From NCBI RefSeq assembly GCF_051465655.1, contig NZ_CP195791.1:2356001-2420000 (forward strand): a stretch of 64,000 nt of DNA. Direction: 5' to 3'. The position numbers and the translations under genes were made by a program. This DNA comes from Planctomicrobium sp051465655 (GTDB lineage: Bacteria > Planctomycetota > Planctomycetia > Planctomycetales > Planctomycetaceae). Below are positions 1-7,877 of the stretch, piece after piece. Numbering within the stretch: position 1 is the first letter of the stretch; each line of letters opens with the position of its first letter. The notes below the pieces were generated by a model. The model saw only the letters and a program-made list of their open reading frames with translations, was not told the origin of the DNA and made no database searches.

Positions 1-2
1 AA

Positions 3-185
3 AATCGGCACTTTGCCATGCGGCTTCAGAAAGACAAGGCCTCGGTGGATTACGAGTACTCCGGAAAATCACAGCCACGGCTCGCGATCTGGAAGCGTGG
101 CCGGTGGCTGTCCACCGCGGAGGCCAATGCCATTATCGATGAAGAGGCGGCCAGGCTCGGTGTCGGGACGCCGGTCGTGAAGTAG
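3..185 (+). CDS. C-terminal fragment of an unrecognised protein
   Basis: The window opens inside a reading frame that ends at TAG 183-185, so about 60 codons of the C-terminus are visible. The tail is basic and hydrophilic, contains a tryptophan-rich stretch (IWKRGRW) and ends in an Ala/Glu-rich segment that is probably helical. I recognise no motif in it and no membrane segment. It lies 39 bases upstream of the aldolase gene on the same strand, so the two could be cotranscribed. The start and most of the protein lie outside the window, and I assign no function. Confidence 0.6.
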   Translation, partial: NRHFAMRLQKDKASVDYEYSGKSQPRLAIWKRGRWLSTAEANAIIDEEAARLGVGTPVVK

Positions 186-224
186 GATTCTTGACGTTTG
201 CGTTGTTGAATTCCCCTTTGATGA

Positions 225-1124
225 GTGAGGTCTGTGTTGAACGACGAACAGCTCCAGAAGATGAAGTCCAGTCCCGGGTTTATCGCAGCCCTCGATCAAA
301 GCGGCGGCAGCACCCCCAAGGCCCTTGAAGCGTATGGAATTCATTCCGATGCCTGGTCGTCGGATGAAGAAATGTTCTCCATCGTCCATCAGATGCGGTC
401 CCGCATCATGACCAGCCCCAGCTTCACCGGCGAGCGGATCCTCGGGGCCATTCTGTTTGAAGACACGATGGACCGTCAGGTGGAAGGGCTGCCGACAGCG
501 GACTATCTCTGGCAGGTCAAACGGGTCGTTCCGTTTTTGAAAGTCGACAAGGGACTGGCTACTGTGCAGGATGGCGTTCAACTGATGAAGCCGATTCCCG
601 GACTGGACTCGCTGCTGAAGAAGGCGTGCCAGAAGAACATCTTTGGAACCAAGATGCGTTCGGTGATTCAGCAGGCGAATGCTGCTGGGATCAAGGCCAT
701 TGTCGATCAGCAATTCGACCTGGCCGCTCAGATCATCGCCGCAGGACTGATCCCGATTGTTGAACCGGAAGTGGATATTCACTGTCCGGAGAAAGCGAAG
801 GCCGAAGAGCTCTTGAAGGCTGAAATCCTCAACAGACTCAAGACGCTCCCTGCCGGCCAGATGGTGATGCTCAAGCTGACGCTCCCCACGCAGGACAACT
901 TCTACTCCGATTTGGTGAGCCATCCTCGCGTATTGAGAGTCGTGGCACTCTCTGGCGGGTATTCGCAGTCAGAAGCGAATGCCCTGCTCCGCCGGAATCA
1001 CGGAGTGATTGCGAGCTTCTCGCGGGCTCTCGCTGAAAAACTGACCGCCCAGCAAAGCGATGCCGAGTTCAACGAAGTCCTCGATACTTCAATTCAGGCG
1101 ATCTACGAAGCGTCGGTCACGTGA
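225..1124 (+). CDS. fda: Class I fructose-bisphosphate aldolase
   Basis: Cytoplasmic glycolytic and gluconeogenic enzyme that splits fructose 1,6-bisphosphate into dihydroxyacetone phosphate and glyceraldehyde 3-phosphate. The 299-residue length matches the bacterial FdaB-type class I enzymes of about 296 residues. Visible family landmarks are ALDQSGGSTPKAL near residue 22, the acidic IVEPEVDI segment, and MLKLTLPT with the probable Schiff-base lysine at about residue 217. The near C-terminal GGYSQSEANALL matches the phosphate-binding region of the family. The start is GTG at 225; a second in-frame GTG at 234 gives MLNDEQLQKM and is equally plausible. The gene is followed by a palindrome-rich intergenic region and stands apart from other glycolytic genes. 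Confidence 0.93.
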   Translation: MRSVLNDEQLQKMKSSPGFIAALDQSGGSTPKALEAYGIHSDAWSSDEEMFSIVHQMRSRIMTSPSFTGERILGAILFEDTMDRQVEGLPTADYLWQVKRVVPFLKVDKGLATVQDGVQLMKPIPGLDSLLKKACQKNIFGTKMRSVIQQANAAGIKAIVDQQFDLAAQIIAAGLIPIVEPEVDIHCPEKAKAEELLKAEILNRLKTLPAGQMVMLKLTLPTQDNFYSDLVSHPRVLRVVALSGGYSQSEANALLRRNHGVIASFSRALAEKLTAQQSDAEFNEVLDTSIQAIYEASVT

Positions 1125-1146
1125 GATGGAGATACGGGAGCCCATT

Positions 1147-1216
1147 CAGTAGGGTCCGCTGTGCGGACCGTCCCGAGGTGATGTTGTTGCAATGGTCCGC
1201 ACAGCGGACCCTACTG
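1147..1216. repeat. REPIN-like palindrome, copy 1
   Basis: Two 23-base arms (1147-1169 and 1194-1216) are perfect reverse complements around a 24-base centre. Each arm also contains its own small palindrome, GGTCCGCTGTGCGGACC or its complement. This nested architecture, two REP-like hairpins in inverted orientation, is that of a REPIN or a small MITE. A second copy lies at 1304-1373 and a single arm at 1856-1878. Confidence 0.8.
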
Positions 1217-1303
1217 AGGATGATCAATTCCCGTAGAGCGTCGGTCGAGTGAAGGGGGAGATGATCGCTGGCAGGAACAGGCAGATCATGAGTACGCAGA
1301 CCC

Positions 1304-1373
1304 GTAGGGTCCGCTATGCGGACCGTGTCCCGAGGTGATGTTGTTGCAATGGTCCGCACAGCGGACCCTACTG
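1304..1373. repeat. REPIN-like palindrome, copy 2
   Basis: This is the second copy of the element at 1147-1216. The left arm has one substitution in the inner hairpin loop (CTATG instead of CTGTG) and the centre is 2 bases longer. The right arm (1351-1373) is identical to that of copy 1. It ends 7 bases beyond the stop codon of the downstream minus-strand gene. Confidence 0.75.
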
Positions 1374-1380
1374 AGGGTGA

Positions 1381-1722
1381 TCAATTCCCGTAGAGCATCG
1401 GTCGAGTGAAGGGGGAGATGATCGCTGGCAGGAACAGGCAGATCATGAGCATGCAGATCGCCACCCCGATGATGAGCCAGACGTCTTGCCCGAAATACAT
1501 GAGACGCCGGTTTTCAACGACAGGTGAGATCAGCACCCAGCTGACAGGGAGGAGCAGCAGTGCCATCCCATACTGGCGCAGAAAGATTGCCAGCGGATTC
1601 CAGCGAGCGAAAGCAATCTCCTGGGGATAGCCAATGACCTTCATCACCGCTCCCAGACAGAAGTAGCCGAGAATCACCAGAGCTGACTGAACCAGCGCGA
1701 GGATCGCCACCCTTTTTGACAT
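1381..1722 (-). CDS. Small multi-pass membrane protein, unknown function
   Basis: The 113-residue product has three strongly hydrophobic segments (about residues 5-28, 45-68 and 83-103), so it is probably an inner-membrane protein with three spans. I do not recognise the family. The start MSKRVAIL gives a short basic N-terminus followed by a membrane segment. The last 25 or so codons lie in a tandem duplication, and a truncated second copy of that end is present downstream at about 1223-1298. It sits between the aldolase and the terminator of a TPR gene and appears to be transcribed alone. Coding is likely but not certain. Confidence 0.65.
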   Translation of the reverse strand: MSKRVAILALVQSALVILGYFCLGAVMKVIGYPQEIAFARWNPLAIFLRQYGMALLLLPVSWVLISPVVENRRLMYFGQDVWLIIGVAICMLMICLFLPAIISPFTRPMLYGN

Positions 1723-1798
1723 CTGCTTTCCCCTTCAGAATGCAGTCCTGCCTGAGGTGTCGAAGAGCTTTCTGGTTGAACTACGTTGTGACGCAAAA

Positions 1799-1833
1799 GA
1801 AAGCTGACCGCCGGAAATCGGTGGTCAGCTTTC
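1799..1833 (-). terminator. Intrinsic terminator for the TPR gene
   Basis: Arms at 1799-1813 and 1819-1833 pair over about 15 bases with a single G-T mismatch and a 5-base loop. Read on the minus strand, the hairpin is followed directly by a TTTCTTTT-like tail. It lies about 60 bases downstream of the stop codon at 1894. Confidence 0.75.
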
Positions 1834-1855
1834 GATCACAAGGTTGGGTAAAAAT

Positions 1856-1878
1856 GGTCCGCGTAGCGGACCCTGCTG
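1856..1878. repeat. Single REP-like palindrome arm
   Basis: GGTCCGCGTAGCGGACC is a 7-bp palindrome with a 3-base loop. With the following CCTGCTG it matches the right arm of the REPIN-like elements at 1194-1216 and 1351-1373 except in the loop and one flanking base. No partner arm is nearby, so this is a singlet. Confidence 0.7.
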
Positions 1879-1893
1879 TTTTGGTCAGAGCTT

Positions 1894-3324
1894 CTACTGA
1901 GCTGGAGCGGTCGTGTTCTGAAGGGCGTAGACCGATCCGCGATAGGCGGAGAGCTTGGGCAGTTTCTTCTGCGTCGCCTGCTTGAAGTATGCCACTGCAT
2001 CCCCGTCGCGTCCTCGACGCTGCAGTTCCATTCCGATGAAATAGTACGCTTCGCACAACTGCGACGCGCGGGCCGCTTCATCGTTGGCGCTTGTTGATTT
2101 CAGAAGATTGGCTGCGTCGGTCTGCCCCAGCTGGAACAGGACCACCTGGTCGAACCAGTCGCGTGTTTCAGCTGGCTTGCCGGTAATGTCCGCATAGGCA
2201 GATGCATCGACCTGGTTGAGTCGCATCTTGCAGGCGAGCTCCCAGGGGAGCAGAAACCGCAGCTTCGGATCGAGCTTAAGGGCAGTCCGGAAGGAAGTGA
2301 GTGCTCCCTGAAAATCCTTGGTGAAGAACTGCGCAAATCCCAGGTCGGCATGTGCCATCGGATTCTGGGCGGCCACTTGGGCAACCTTCCTGTAGTCTTC
2401 CAGTGCAGGCGCGGCTTTATTCTGGTCCAGGCGTGCGGTGGCTCTGAGGCTGATCGCACCCAGCTGCGAAGGATCGACGGTCAGGGCCTGGGTGAGGGCT
2501 GCTTCAGCCCCGGCGGGGTCACCTGCTTCCAGCAGTGTAAATCCCCGATTGATGTACGAAGGGATCAGCTTCGGGTCCAGCTGAATCGCCTTATCGAAAT
2601 CGGCGAGTGCTTCCTTTGTTCGACCCTGAGACTGCAGATACATGCCGCGGTTATTGTAGACCAGCGGATTGGTCGGGAACGCGTTCACCACATTGGTGTA
2701 AGCGTTGACGGCATCTGCGGGCGTTTTTGACTTCGCAGCGACTTCGGCTGTGAGCATGTAAGCAGCCAGATGCTGGGGGGCGAGCTTGATGGCTTCCTGC
2801 AGATCGGTCTCGGCAGAAGGAAAATCTTTCAGCTGCAGGTCCGCCTGGGCTCTCTGGTAGTACAGGTTCGCACGCTGCTCGGGAGTGATGTCGTCGCGAT
2901 CGAGGACGGAGTCGGCAACAGTGCGGGCGGTCGTGGCGTGGACCGGCTTGCCTTCAAAGGCGGAAAGATGGCTCATCCCGTAGATATACGGAAGGTAGTA
3001 ATCCGCTTTGCCTTTCCCTTCATGTCGAATGGCTTCACGGGCGTCCGCGATGCCGGTGCGGATCAATTCCACGTTGCCGGAGAAGATTCCCATTTCGATC
3101 CGGCTGCTGCCGCGAAGGTACAAAGCCACATGGTCTTCCGGTGCGATCGCCAGGGCCTGATCGCACAGCTGCATGGCTTTGGGGAAATCCCGCTCCCGGT
3201 AGGCGGTATCCGCCTGGTCCTTGATCTTGTCGAGTTCCGAGGGAGCCTGCGCCAAGACCGGCATTGCCAAGAAAACCAGACACAGGCCAAGCAGCATCCC
3301 GCTACGCTCGCGATACATTCCCAA
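1894..3324 (-). CDS. Secreted tetratricopeptide-repeat protein
   Basis: The 476-residue product has an N-terminal signal peptide (hydrophobic GMLLGLCLVFLAMPVLAQA, cleavage likely after LAQA). After it come at least eight TPR units, recognisable by recurrent Ala/Gly/Tyr positions and the N-x-G/Y-N-R-G pattern, for example VYNNRGMYLQSQGRTKEALA and SYINRGFTLLEAGDPAGAEA. TPR arrays are protein-protein scaffolds; the partner cannot be read from sequence. A second ATG two codons in (MYRERS) may be the true start. The gene lies about 150 bases downstream of scpA on the same strand and ends in a clear intrinsic terminator. Confidence 0.85.
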   Translation of the reverse strand: MGMYRERSGMLLGLCLVFLAMPVLAQAPSELDKIKDQADTAYRERDFPKAMQLCDQALAIAPEDHVALYLRGSSRIEMGIFSGNVELIRTGIADAREAIRHEGKGKADYYLPYIYGMSHLSAFEGKPVHATTARTVADSVLDRDDITPEQRANLYYQRAQADLQLKDFPSAETDLQEAIKLAPQHLAAYMLTAEVAAKSKTPADAVNAYTNVVNAFPTNPLVYNNRGMYLQSQGRTKEALADFDKAIQLDPKLIPSYINRGFTLLEAGDPAGAEAALTQALTVDPSQLGAISLRATARLDQNKAAPALEDYRKVAQVAAQNPMAHADLGFAQFFTKDFQGALTSFRTALKLDPKLRFLLPWELACKMRLNQVDASAYADITGKPAETRDWFDQVVLFQLGQTDAANLLKSTSANDEAARASQLCEAYYFIGMELQRRGRDGDAVAYFKQATQKKLPKLSAYRGSVYALQNTTAPAQ

Positions 3325-3471
3325 CTCCTTCGGGGGTCAAAGCATTCCAATTGTGAACGCGTGGTATCTGAAACCGCATTCTACATCAAGATCGGTTCGG
3401 GTGGCGACGTGATTACCGGGAACTGGGGGTTTTGGCGAGTTTGCAATACTTCGCCTGTTTCACCCCTCAAA

Positions 3472-4302
3472 TCACTCTTGCGGTGCTTCTGCCTGCGATT
3501 CCGCAGGGGGGGCTGCTGCCTCCCCTTCTGGTGGAGTCTCAATTTCCACAGGTGGCAACAGCATGATTTCTGCGAAGTCTGCTTCCTGCTCGCATCGGAA
3601 GTTGTGATGTCGAATCAACTCCAGGACCGCCAGAAACATACCGATGATCTTGCTGCGGATCGTCTGCTGGTCGAACAGCGACGTGAACGGAACCCCGCCG
3701 GTCGCCCGGACATGGGCGCCGATCTGTTCCACGTATGTCTGCAGCGGGGTTTCGTCGTAGCGGACCGTCGATTGCGCATCGACGTCATTCCGCTTGAGGA
3801 CTCGCCCCAGGGCACTGACGAGGTCCCAGAGCTCCACTTCCTTGATGCGGTCGGCCGCCGGATTCTTGCCGGCTGCAGGGCGTTCATCCGCGAGTCTGGG
3901 ATATCGCTCCTGCCATTGCAGGGCCTGTTCTTCCAGAGCGGTGGCAGCTTCCTTGAACTGTTTGTATTCGAGCAGCTGGCGGATGAGGTCTGACCGGGGG
4001 TCGCCGTTGGCTCCGGTGATCAGCTGTTCTTCCGGTTCTTCATTCTGGTTGGGAAGCACGCTGCGACTTTTGATTTCAACCAGCGTACTGGCCATGACCA
4101 CAAAATCGCCGACGAGATCCAGGTCCAGTTGCTGCAGCACGTCCAGAAACTCGTGAAACTGCTGTGTGATGCGAGCGATCGGCAGGTCGACGATATCCAC
4201 TTCATCCCGTCGGACGAGGTAGAGCAGCAGGTCCAGCGGGCCTGTAAAGAGATCGAGTTCGACGCGATACACAGGTGAATTCATAACTCTCGCGTCATCC
4301 AT
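3472..4302 (-). CDS. scpA: Segregation and condensation protein A
   Basis: ScpA is the kleisin subunit that bridges SMC heads with ScpB in the chromosome-condensing SMC-ScpAB complex. The N-terminal signature YRVELDLFTGPLDLLLYLVR and the following DIVDLPIARITQQF are diagnostic, and the mid-protein VMASTLVEIKSRSVLP is also typical. The C-terminal winged-helix region (FTSLFDQQTIRSKIIGMFLAVLELI) contacts SMC. The last 25 residues are a Pro/Ala/Glu-rich tail. The start may be the first ATG or the in-frame ATG at 4284 (MNSPVYRVELD), which fits the family N-terminus better. No scpB is adjacent. Confidence 0.93.
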   Translation of the reverse strand: MDDARVMNSPVYRVELDLFTGPLDLLLYLVRRDEVDIVDLPIARITQQFHEFLDVLQQLDLDLVGDFVVMASTLVEIKSRSVLPNQNEEPEEQLITGANGDPRSDLIRQLLEYKQFKEAATALEEQALQWQERYPRLADERPAAGKNPAADRIKEVELWDLVSALGRVLKRNDVDAQSTVRYDETPLQTYVEQIGAHVRATGGVPFTSLFDQQTIRSKIIGMFLAVLELIRHHNFRCEQEADFAEIMLLPPVEIETPPEGEAAAPPAESQAEAPQE

Positions 4303-4560
4303 TCCCGGCGAGGGGGCATGAAGTTGATGGCTTCAGCAGCAAAATTGATACGTATTTGGTTCAAGGGGCGTCTGGACAGGATTCACCACCATACGTCAGT
4401 TCGCACAGCGGGTCCATCGCGGATTTGGGTCGCTGCCCGGGACCATGGTTTTCGTGGCCCGTCGTTTCCGAAAATTTTTCCTTGCTGGACTGCGAATTGC
4501 TAGGTGAAGATAGCTGTCGTGTCTGAGATTCCATTCTGTGCTCGTGCGGGAGATTTTGTG

Positions 4561-5976
4561 ATGTCTGTGGTCCACTCCAGAGCGGTCCTAGGTGTTTGTT
4601 TGTCCATTGCGGTCGCTTATGGCGCACTGCGGGCGGCAGATCCTCTGCCAGATTCCCAGAAGAGGCCGAAGCCGGAAACGTACATGCCAGTCGTGCCCGC
4701 GAAGCCATTTGTGGAAGTCATGGAGCAAGATATCCGTGATAAACCGGCGGCTCAGAAGGCATTTGAAGATCTCTTTAAGCAGCGGTACGACCTGCGTGAC
4801 CAGGCGAGTGAGACCATGATGTCGGGCGGCCGGAAAGCGGTGCAGCGTGGTGTCCGCGTCAGGCCCTATCAGAACGCGAACTGGGACCAGCTGGCTGAGA
4901 TGACGCCGGAAGAGATCAAAGAGAAAAACGTTTTCCCCGCAGGATTTCGCCCCCTTCCTCACATCAAGCACCTGGTTGGCGGGATGGTGTTCGCCCCCGA
5001 GCAAATTCAGGCCATCAAAGAACTTGAAGCCCGTGATCTGCAGCGGTTTGACGTCGATTTCAATATTCCGGCTCATCTGACACCCGAATTTCCCCCTCCG
5101 ATCTTTCTGACCACTCATCCCGAGCTGGGAGACGTTTCTCAGGGGAAAGTTCTCTCGATCAAAAACTACTTTGAAATCTTTGAAGGGAAACTGACGCCCG
5201 TGCAGATGGAAGGACTGCGACTTCTGCTGACCCCCTTCCCTCAACAGCAGTTCAATCAGACGGGGGACCGCAAATCCAAAGGAGCAGAACTGGGGGTCGC
5301 CTGTTTTGACTGTCATACGAATGGGCATACGAACGCCACGTTCCATCTGAATCCGGATACGCGGCCGCAGGATGATCGGATGCGTCTGGACACGGTCAGT
5401 CTGCGTGGAATGTTCAACCAGCAGATTCACGGTTCGAAGCGTTCACTGCGATCCATCGAGGATTTCACCGAGTTCGAACAGAGGACCGCCTACTTCGACG
5501 GCGATCATGTGATCGCTGCCAAGAAAGGGGTGAACCTTCCGGATCGGGCCTCTCAGGTGGCGATGATGGCCCAGCTCCAGAACATGCTCGACTTCCCCCC
5601 TGCCCCGAAACTGGACGTTCTGGGACATCTGATCCCCGAGAAGTCGAGTGCTCAGGAATTGCGGGGTGAAAAACTCTTCCACGGAAAGGCACGCTGTGCA
5701 GAATGCCACGCTGCTCCGTTCTTCCTCGATGACAAGATGCACGACCTTCACCTGGAAAGATTTTATTCACCCGAGGTGATTCTTGATCAGCACAACATTG
5801 CGGACGGCCCGATCAAGACCTTCACGCTGCGGGGAATCAAAGATTCGCCTCCGTACCTGCATGACGGACGTCTGCTGACGCTCGATGACACCGTGGAATT
5901 CTTCAACCTTGTGTTGGGGACCAAGCTGACAGCGGAGGAGAAGGCGGATCTCGTGGCGTTTCTACACTGTCTGTAG
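4561..5976 (+). CDS. Secreted di-haem cytochrome c, peroxidase/MauG-like
   Basis: From the ATG at 4561 (GGAG eight bases upstream) the product has 471 residues, with a signal peptide ending near GALRAAD. It should be exported and haem-loaded in the periplasm. Two CxxCH haem sites are visible, CFDCH at about residues 248-252 and CAECH at about 379-383. The C-terminal part (TFTLRGIKDSPPYLHDGR, then LDDTVEFFN) resembles the second domain of bacterial di-haem cytochrome c peroxidases and MauG-like proteins. The substrate is unknown. An in-frame GTG at 4504 would extend the N-terminus and spoil the signal peptide. It appears monocistronic. Confidence 0.8.
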   Translation: MSVVHSRAVLGVCLSIAVAYGALRAADPLPDSQKRPKPETYMPVVPAKPFVEVMEQDIRDKPAAQKAFEDLFKQRYDLRDQASETMMSGGRKAVQRGVRVRPYQNANWDQLAEMTPEEIKEKNVFPAGFRPLPHIKHLVGGMVFAPEQIQAIKELEARDLQRFDVDFNIPAHLTPEFPPPIFLTTHPELGDVSQGKVLSIKNYFEIFEGKLTPVQMEGLRLLLTPFPQQQFNQTGDRKSKGAELGVACFDCHTNGHTNATFHLNPDTRPQDDRMRLDTVSLRGMFNQQIHGSKRSLRSIEDFTEFEQRTAYFDGDHVIAAKKGVNLPDRASQVAMMAQLQNMLDFPPAPKLDVLGHLIPEKSSAQELRGEKLFHGKARCAECHAAPFFLDDKMHDLHLERFYSPEVILDQHNIADGPIKTFTLRGIKDSPPYLHDGRLLTLDDTVEFFNLVLGTKLTAEEKADLVAFLHCL

Positions 5977-6051
5977 AGCAGTTTGCTCGACCGTGTGCAG
6001 GCGAATCAGGATCGAAATGCGATAGAACAAATCGCTTACTGATCTTTTGCG

Positions 6052-6085
6052 GGGAACGGGAGTCAAGACTTCCGTTCCCTGTTCT
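6052..6085 (+). terminator. Possible intrinsic terminator after the cytochrome gene
   Basis: GGGAACGG (6052-6059) pairs with CCGTTCCC (6072-6079), with an inner AGTC/ACT extension. A moderately T-rich stretch (TGTTCTATT) follows. It lies 76 bases after the stop codon. Confidence 0.5.
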
Positions 6086-6116
6086 ATTACAGTGAGATGA
6101 AATTTCCGTCTGAAAG

Positions 6117-6145
6117 GATTGCCGCACTCGGAGAGTGCGGCAATC
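6117..6145. repeat. 13-bp perfect hairpin
   Basis: The arms at 6117-6129 and 6133-6145 are exact reverse complements with a 3-base loop. A weaker palindrome (TCTCGCA with TGCGAGA) follows at about 6149-6171. There is no T tract. The 335-base gap 5977-6311 holds this hairpin and the possible terminator at 6052, and I see no gene in it. Confidence 0.6.
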
Positions 6146-6311
6146 GTATCTCGCATTCCGCGAGTGCGAGAAATTGCCGCTCCTTCTCGTGACTCGATGC
6201 AGACTCGTCACGCCGAAGTCTTCCTGCAAGAATTGAAAGTGAACTTTCTCGCTCCGGACGGGGTCCTGTGAACACTATCGCCGCGCCCGCTCTTTTCTTG
6301 ATCTCGCTGAT

Positions 6312-7553
6312 ATGTCTTCATCTCAACCGACCGTGTCCATTCCCGCTCCGGCCGCTGTGGCTGAACGGACGACCATGGGCATTCTTCTGGCCATCAGTGC
6401 CTCGCACCTGCTCAACGATACCCTGCAGTCGGTGCTGGTCGCGATCTATCCGGTGCTGAAGGAAGCGTACCAGCTGTCGTTTGCCGATATCGGCCTGATC
6501 GGGCTGACCTCACAATTGACAGCATCCATGCTGCAACCGGTCGTCGGCTTCTATACGGATCGGCGTCCGAAACCGTATTCGCTCGCCCTCGGCATGGGAT
6601 CCACTCTCTGCGGTCTCATCCTGCTTTCTCTGGCGAACACTTTAGGTTTGATCATGTTTGCAGCGGGGATGGTGGGGCTCGGTTCTTCCATCTTTCATCC
6701 TGAAGCCTCGAGAATTGCCCGCCTTGCTTCTGGGGGGCGGCATGGATTCGCGCAGGCCCTGTTTCAGGTGGGGGGAAACTTCGGGAGTTCACTGGGGCCG
6801 CTGCTGGCTGCGTGGATCATCGTTCCGCAAGGTCAGAGGGCCATTGCCTGGTTCGCGCTGCTGGCGGTTCTGGCAATCGGAATTCTGGTCCGGATCGGTC
6901 ACTGGTATCAGGATCGTCTGGTGACCATGCATCGGGAAAAGAAAGCGGGCCTGGTTGCGGAAGCGATCTCCCTGCCTCGCGGGAAGGTTCTGTTCGCGAT
7001 CGGGATTCTGGTGGTTTTGGTGATCTCGAAGTACTTTTATCTGGTCAGCCTGACCAGTTATTACACTTTCTATCTGATGCACCGATTTCATGTCTCCGTG
7101 CAGACGTCGCAGCTGTGTCTGTTTGTCTTTTTGTTTTCCGTGGCTGCTGGAACGATTGCCGGGGGGCCGCTGGGGGATCGCTTCGGTCGAAAATTGGTGA
7201 TCTGGTTTTCGATTCTGGGGGTCGCTCCCTTTTCTCTCATCCTGCCATATGTCGACTTCACGTGGACGGTGATTCTCTCCAGCATCATTGGTGTGATTCT
7301 GGCGTCGGCGTTCTCAGCGATCCTCGTGTTCGCTCAGGACCTGATGCCCGGCAAAGTGGGACTCGTCGCAGGGATGTTCTTCGGATTTGCCTTTGGGGTG
7401 AGCGGAATTGCCGCTGCCCTTCTGGGCGACCTCGCCGATCATACGAGCATCGAATACGTGTTCTCTCTGTGCAGTTTTCTGCCGCTGGCGGGACTGGTCA
7501 CAGGCTTCCTGCCCAATATTCAGCACCCCGCCCGGGCGGGTGACGGTGGCTGA
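6312..7553 (+). CDS. fsr: MFS transporter, fosmidomycin-resistance (Fsr) type
   Basis: The 413-residue inner-membrane protein has about twelve hydrophobic segments and belongs to the major facilitator superfamily. The segment FHPEASRIARLASGGRHGFA with FQVGGNFGSSLGPLLAAW is characteristic of the Fsr family, whose E. coli member of about 406 residues exports fosmidomycin. The motif GGPLGDRFGRK is the usual MFS loop 8-9 motif. The physiological substrate here is unknown; drug export is inferred from the family. The gene stands alone, with a large inverted-repeat element directly downstream. Confidence 0.88.
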   Translation: MSSSQPTVSIPAPAAVAERTTMGILLAISASHLLNDTLQSVLVAIYPVLKEAYQLSFADIGLIGLTSQLTASMLQPVVGFYTDRRPKPYSLALGMGSTLCGLILLSLANTLGLIMFAAGMVGLGSSIFHPEASRIARLASGGRHGFAQALFQVGGNFGSSLGPLLAAWIIVPQGQRAIAWFALLAVLAIGILVRIGHWYQDRLVTMHREKKAGLVAEAISLPRGKVLFAIGILVVLVISKYFYLVSLTSYYTFYLMHRFHVSVQTSQLCLFVFLFSVAAGTIAGGPLGDRFGRKLVIWFSILGVAPFSLILPYVDFTWTVILSSIIGVILASAFSAILVFAQDLMPGKVGLVAGMFFGFAFGVSGIAAALLGDLADHTSIEYVFSLCSFLPLAGLVTGFLPNIQHPARAGDGG

Positions 7554-7599
7554 GCCGGCCCAGGAATGAAATCGCTGGCGGTTGGAGAACGTGAAGAGG

Positions 7600-7851
7600 G
7601 AACCACGGAAGGCACGGAACTCACGGAAAGAGGAGTAGGGATTCAAACCGCGAATAGGGCGAATCTGGCGAATGAGTTGAGGGATTGATCTGTCAGAGCA
7701 CGAAGCGTCAGCGAGTGCATTCTTGAAACGATGCGACTCGATGCAATTGCTCACGCGGCGACTTGCAGCCATGGACTCATTCGCGCTATTCGCACGATTC
7801 GCGGTTCGCCCTCCCCGTCTTCTTCCGTGAGTTCCGTGCCTTCCGTGGTTC
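7600..7851. repeat. Large imperfect inverted repeat, family copy 1
   Basis: The left arm (7600-7676) reads as ACGGA-containing units (ACCACGGAAGGCACGG) followed by units of about 10 bases ending in GCGAAT. The right arm (7776-7851) is its approximate reverse complement, with ATTCGC units followed by TTCCGTG units. The centre carries a separate 29-base repeat at 7696-7724. Related elements lie at 43474-43736, 52457-52539 and 59673-59889. The element fills the gap between fsr and the MnmE-like gene. Confidence 0.8.
7696..7724. repeat. 29-base dispersed repeat, copy 1
   Basis: This 29-base string, starting GAGCACGAAGCGTCAGCG, is identical to 41780-41808. The match extends to 33 of 34 bases if five more upstream bases are included. 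Confidence 0.85.
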
Positions 7852-7877
7852 AAAAATCCGCTTTCCGGTGACTCTCT

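Larger units (their letters stand above)
1147..1457. repeat. Tandem duplication of about 157 bp
   Basis: The segment from about 1147 to 1300 is repeated with few differences from about 1302 to 1457. The offset between matching right arms (1194 and 1351) is 157 bases. Each unit holds one REPIN-like palindrome plus about 75 bases identical or nearly so to the 3' end of the membrane-protein gene that terminates at 1381. Copy 1 therefore carries a stranded duplicate of the last 25 or so codons of that gene. Confidence 0.8.

Noticed and set aside
1117..1380. Minus-strand open frame across the REPIN duplication
   Set aside because: It is created by the repeats themselves and its product is a translation of the palindromes.
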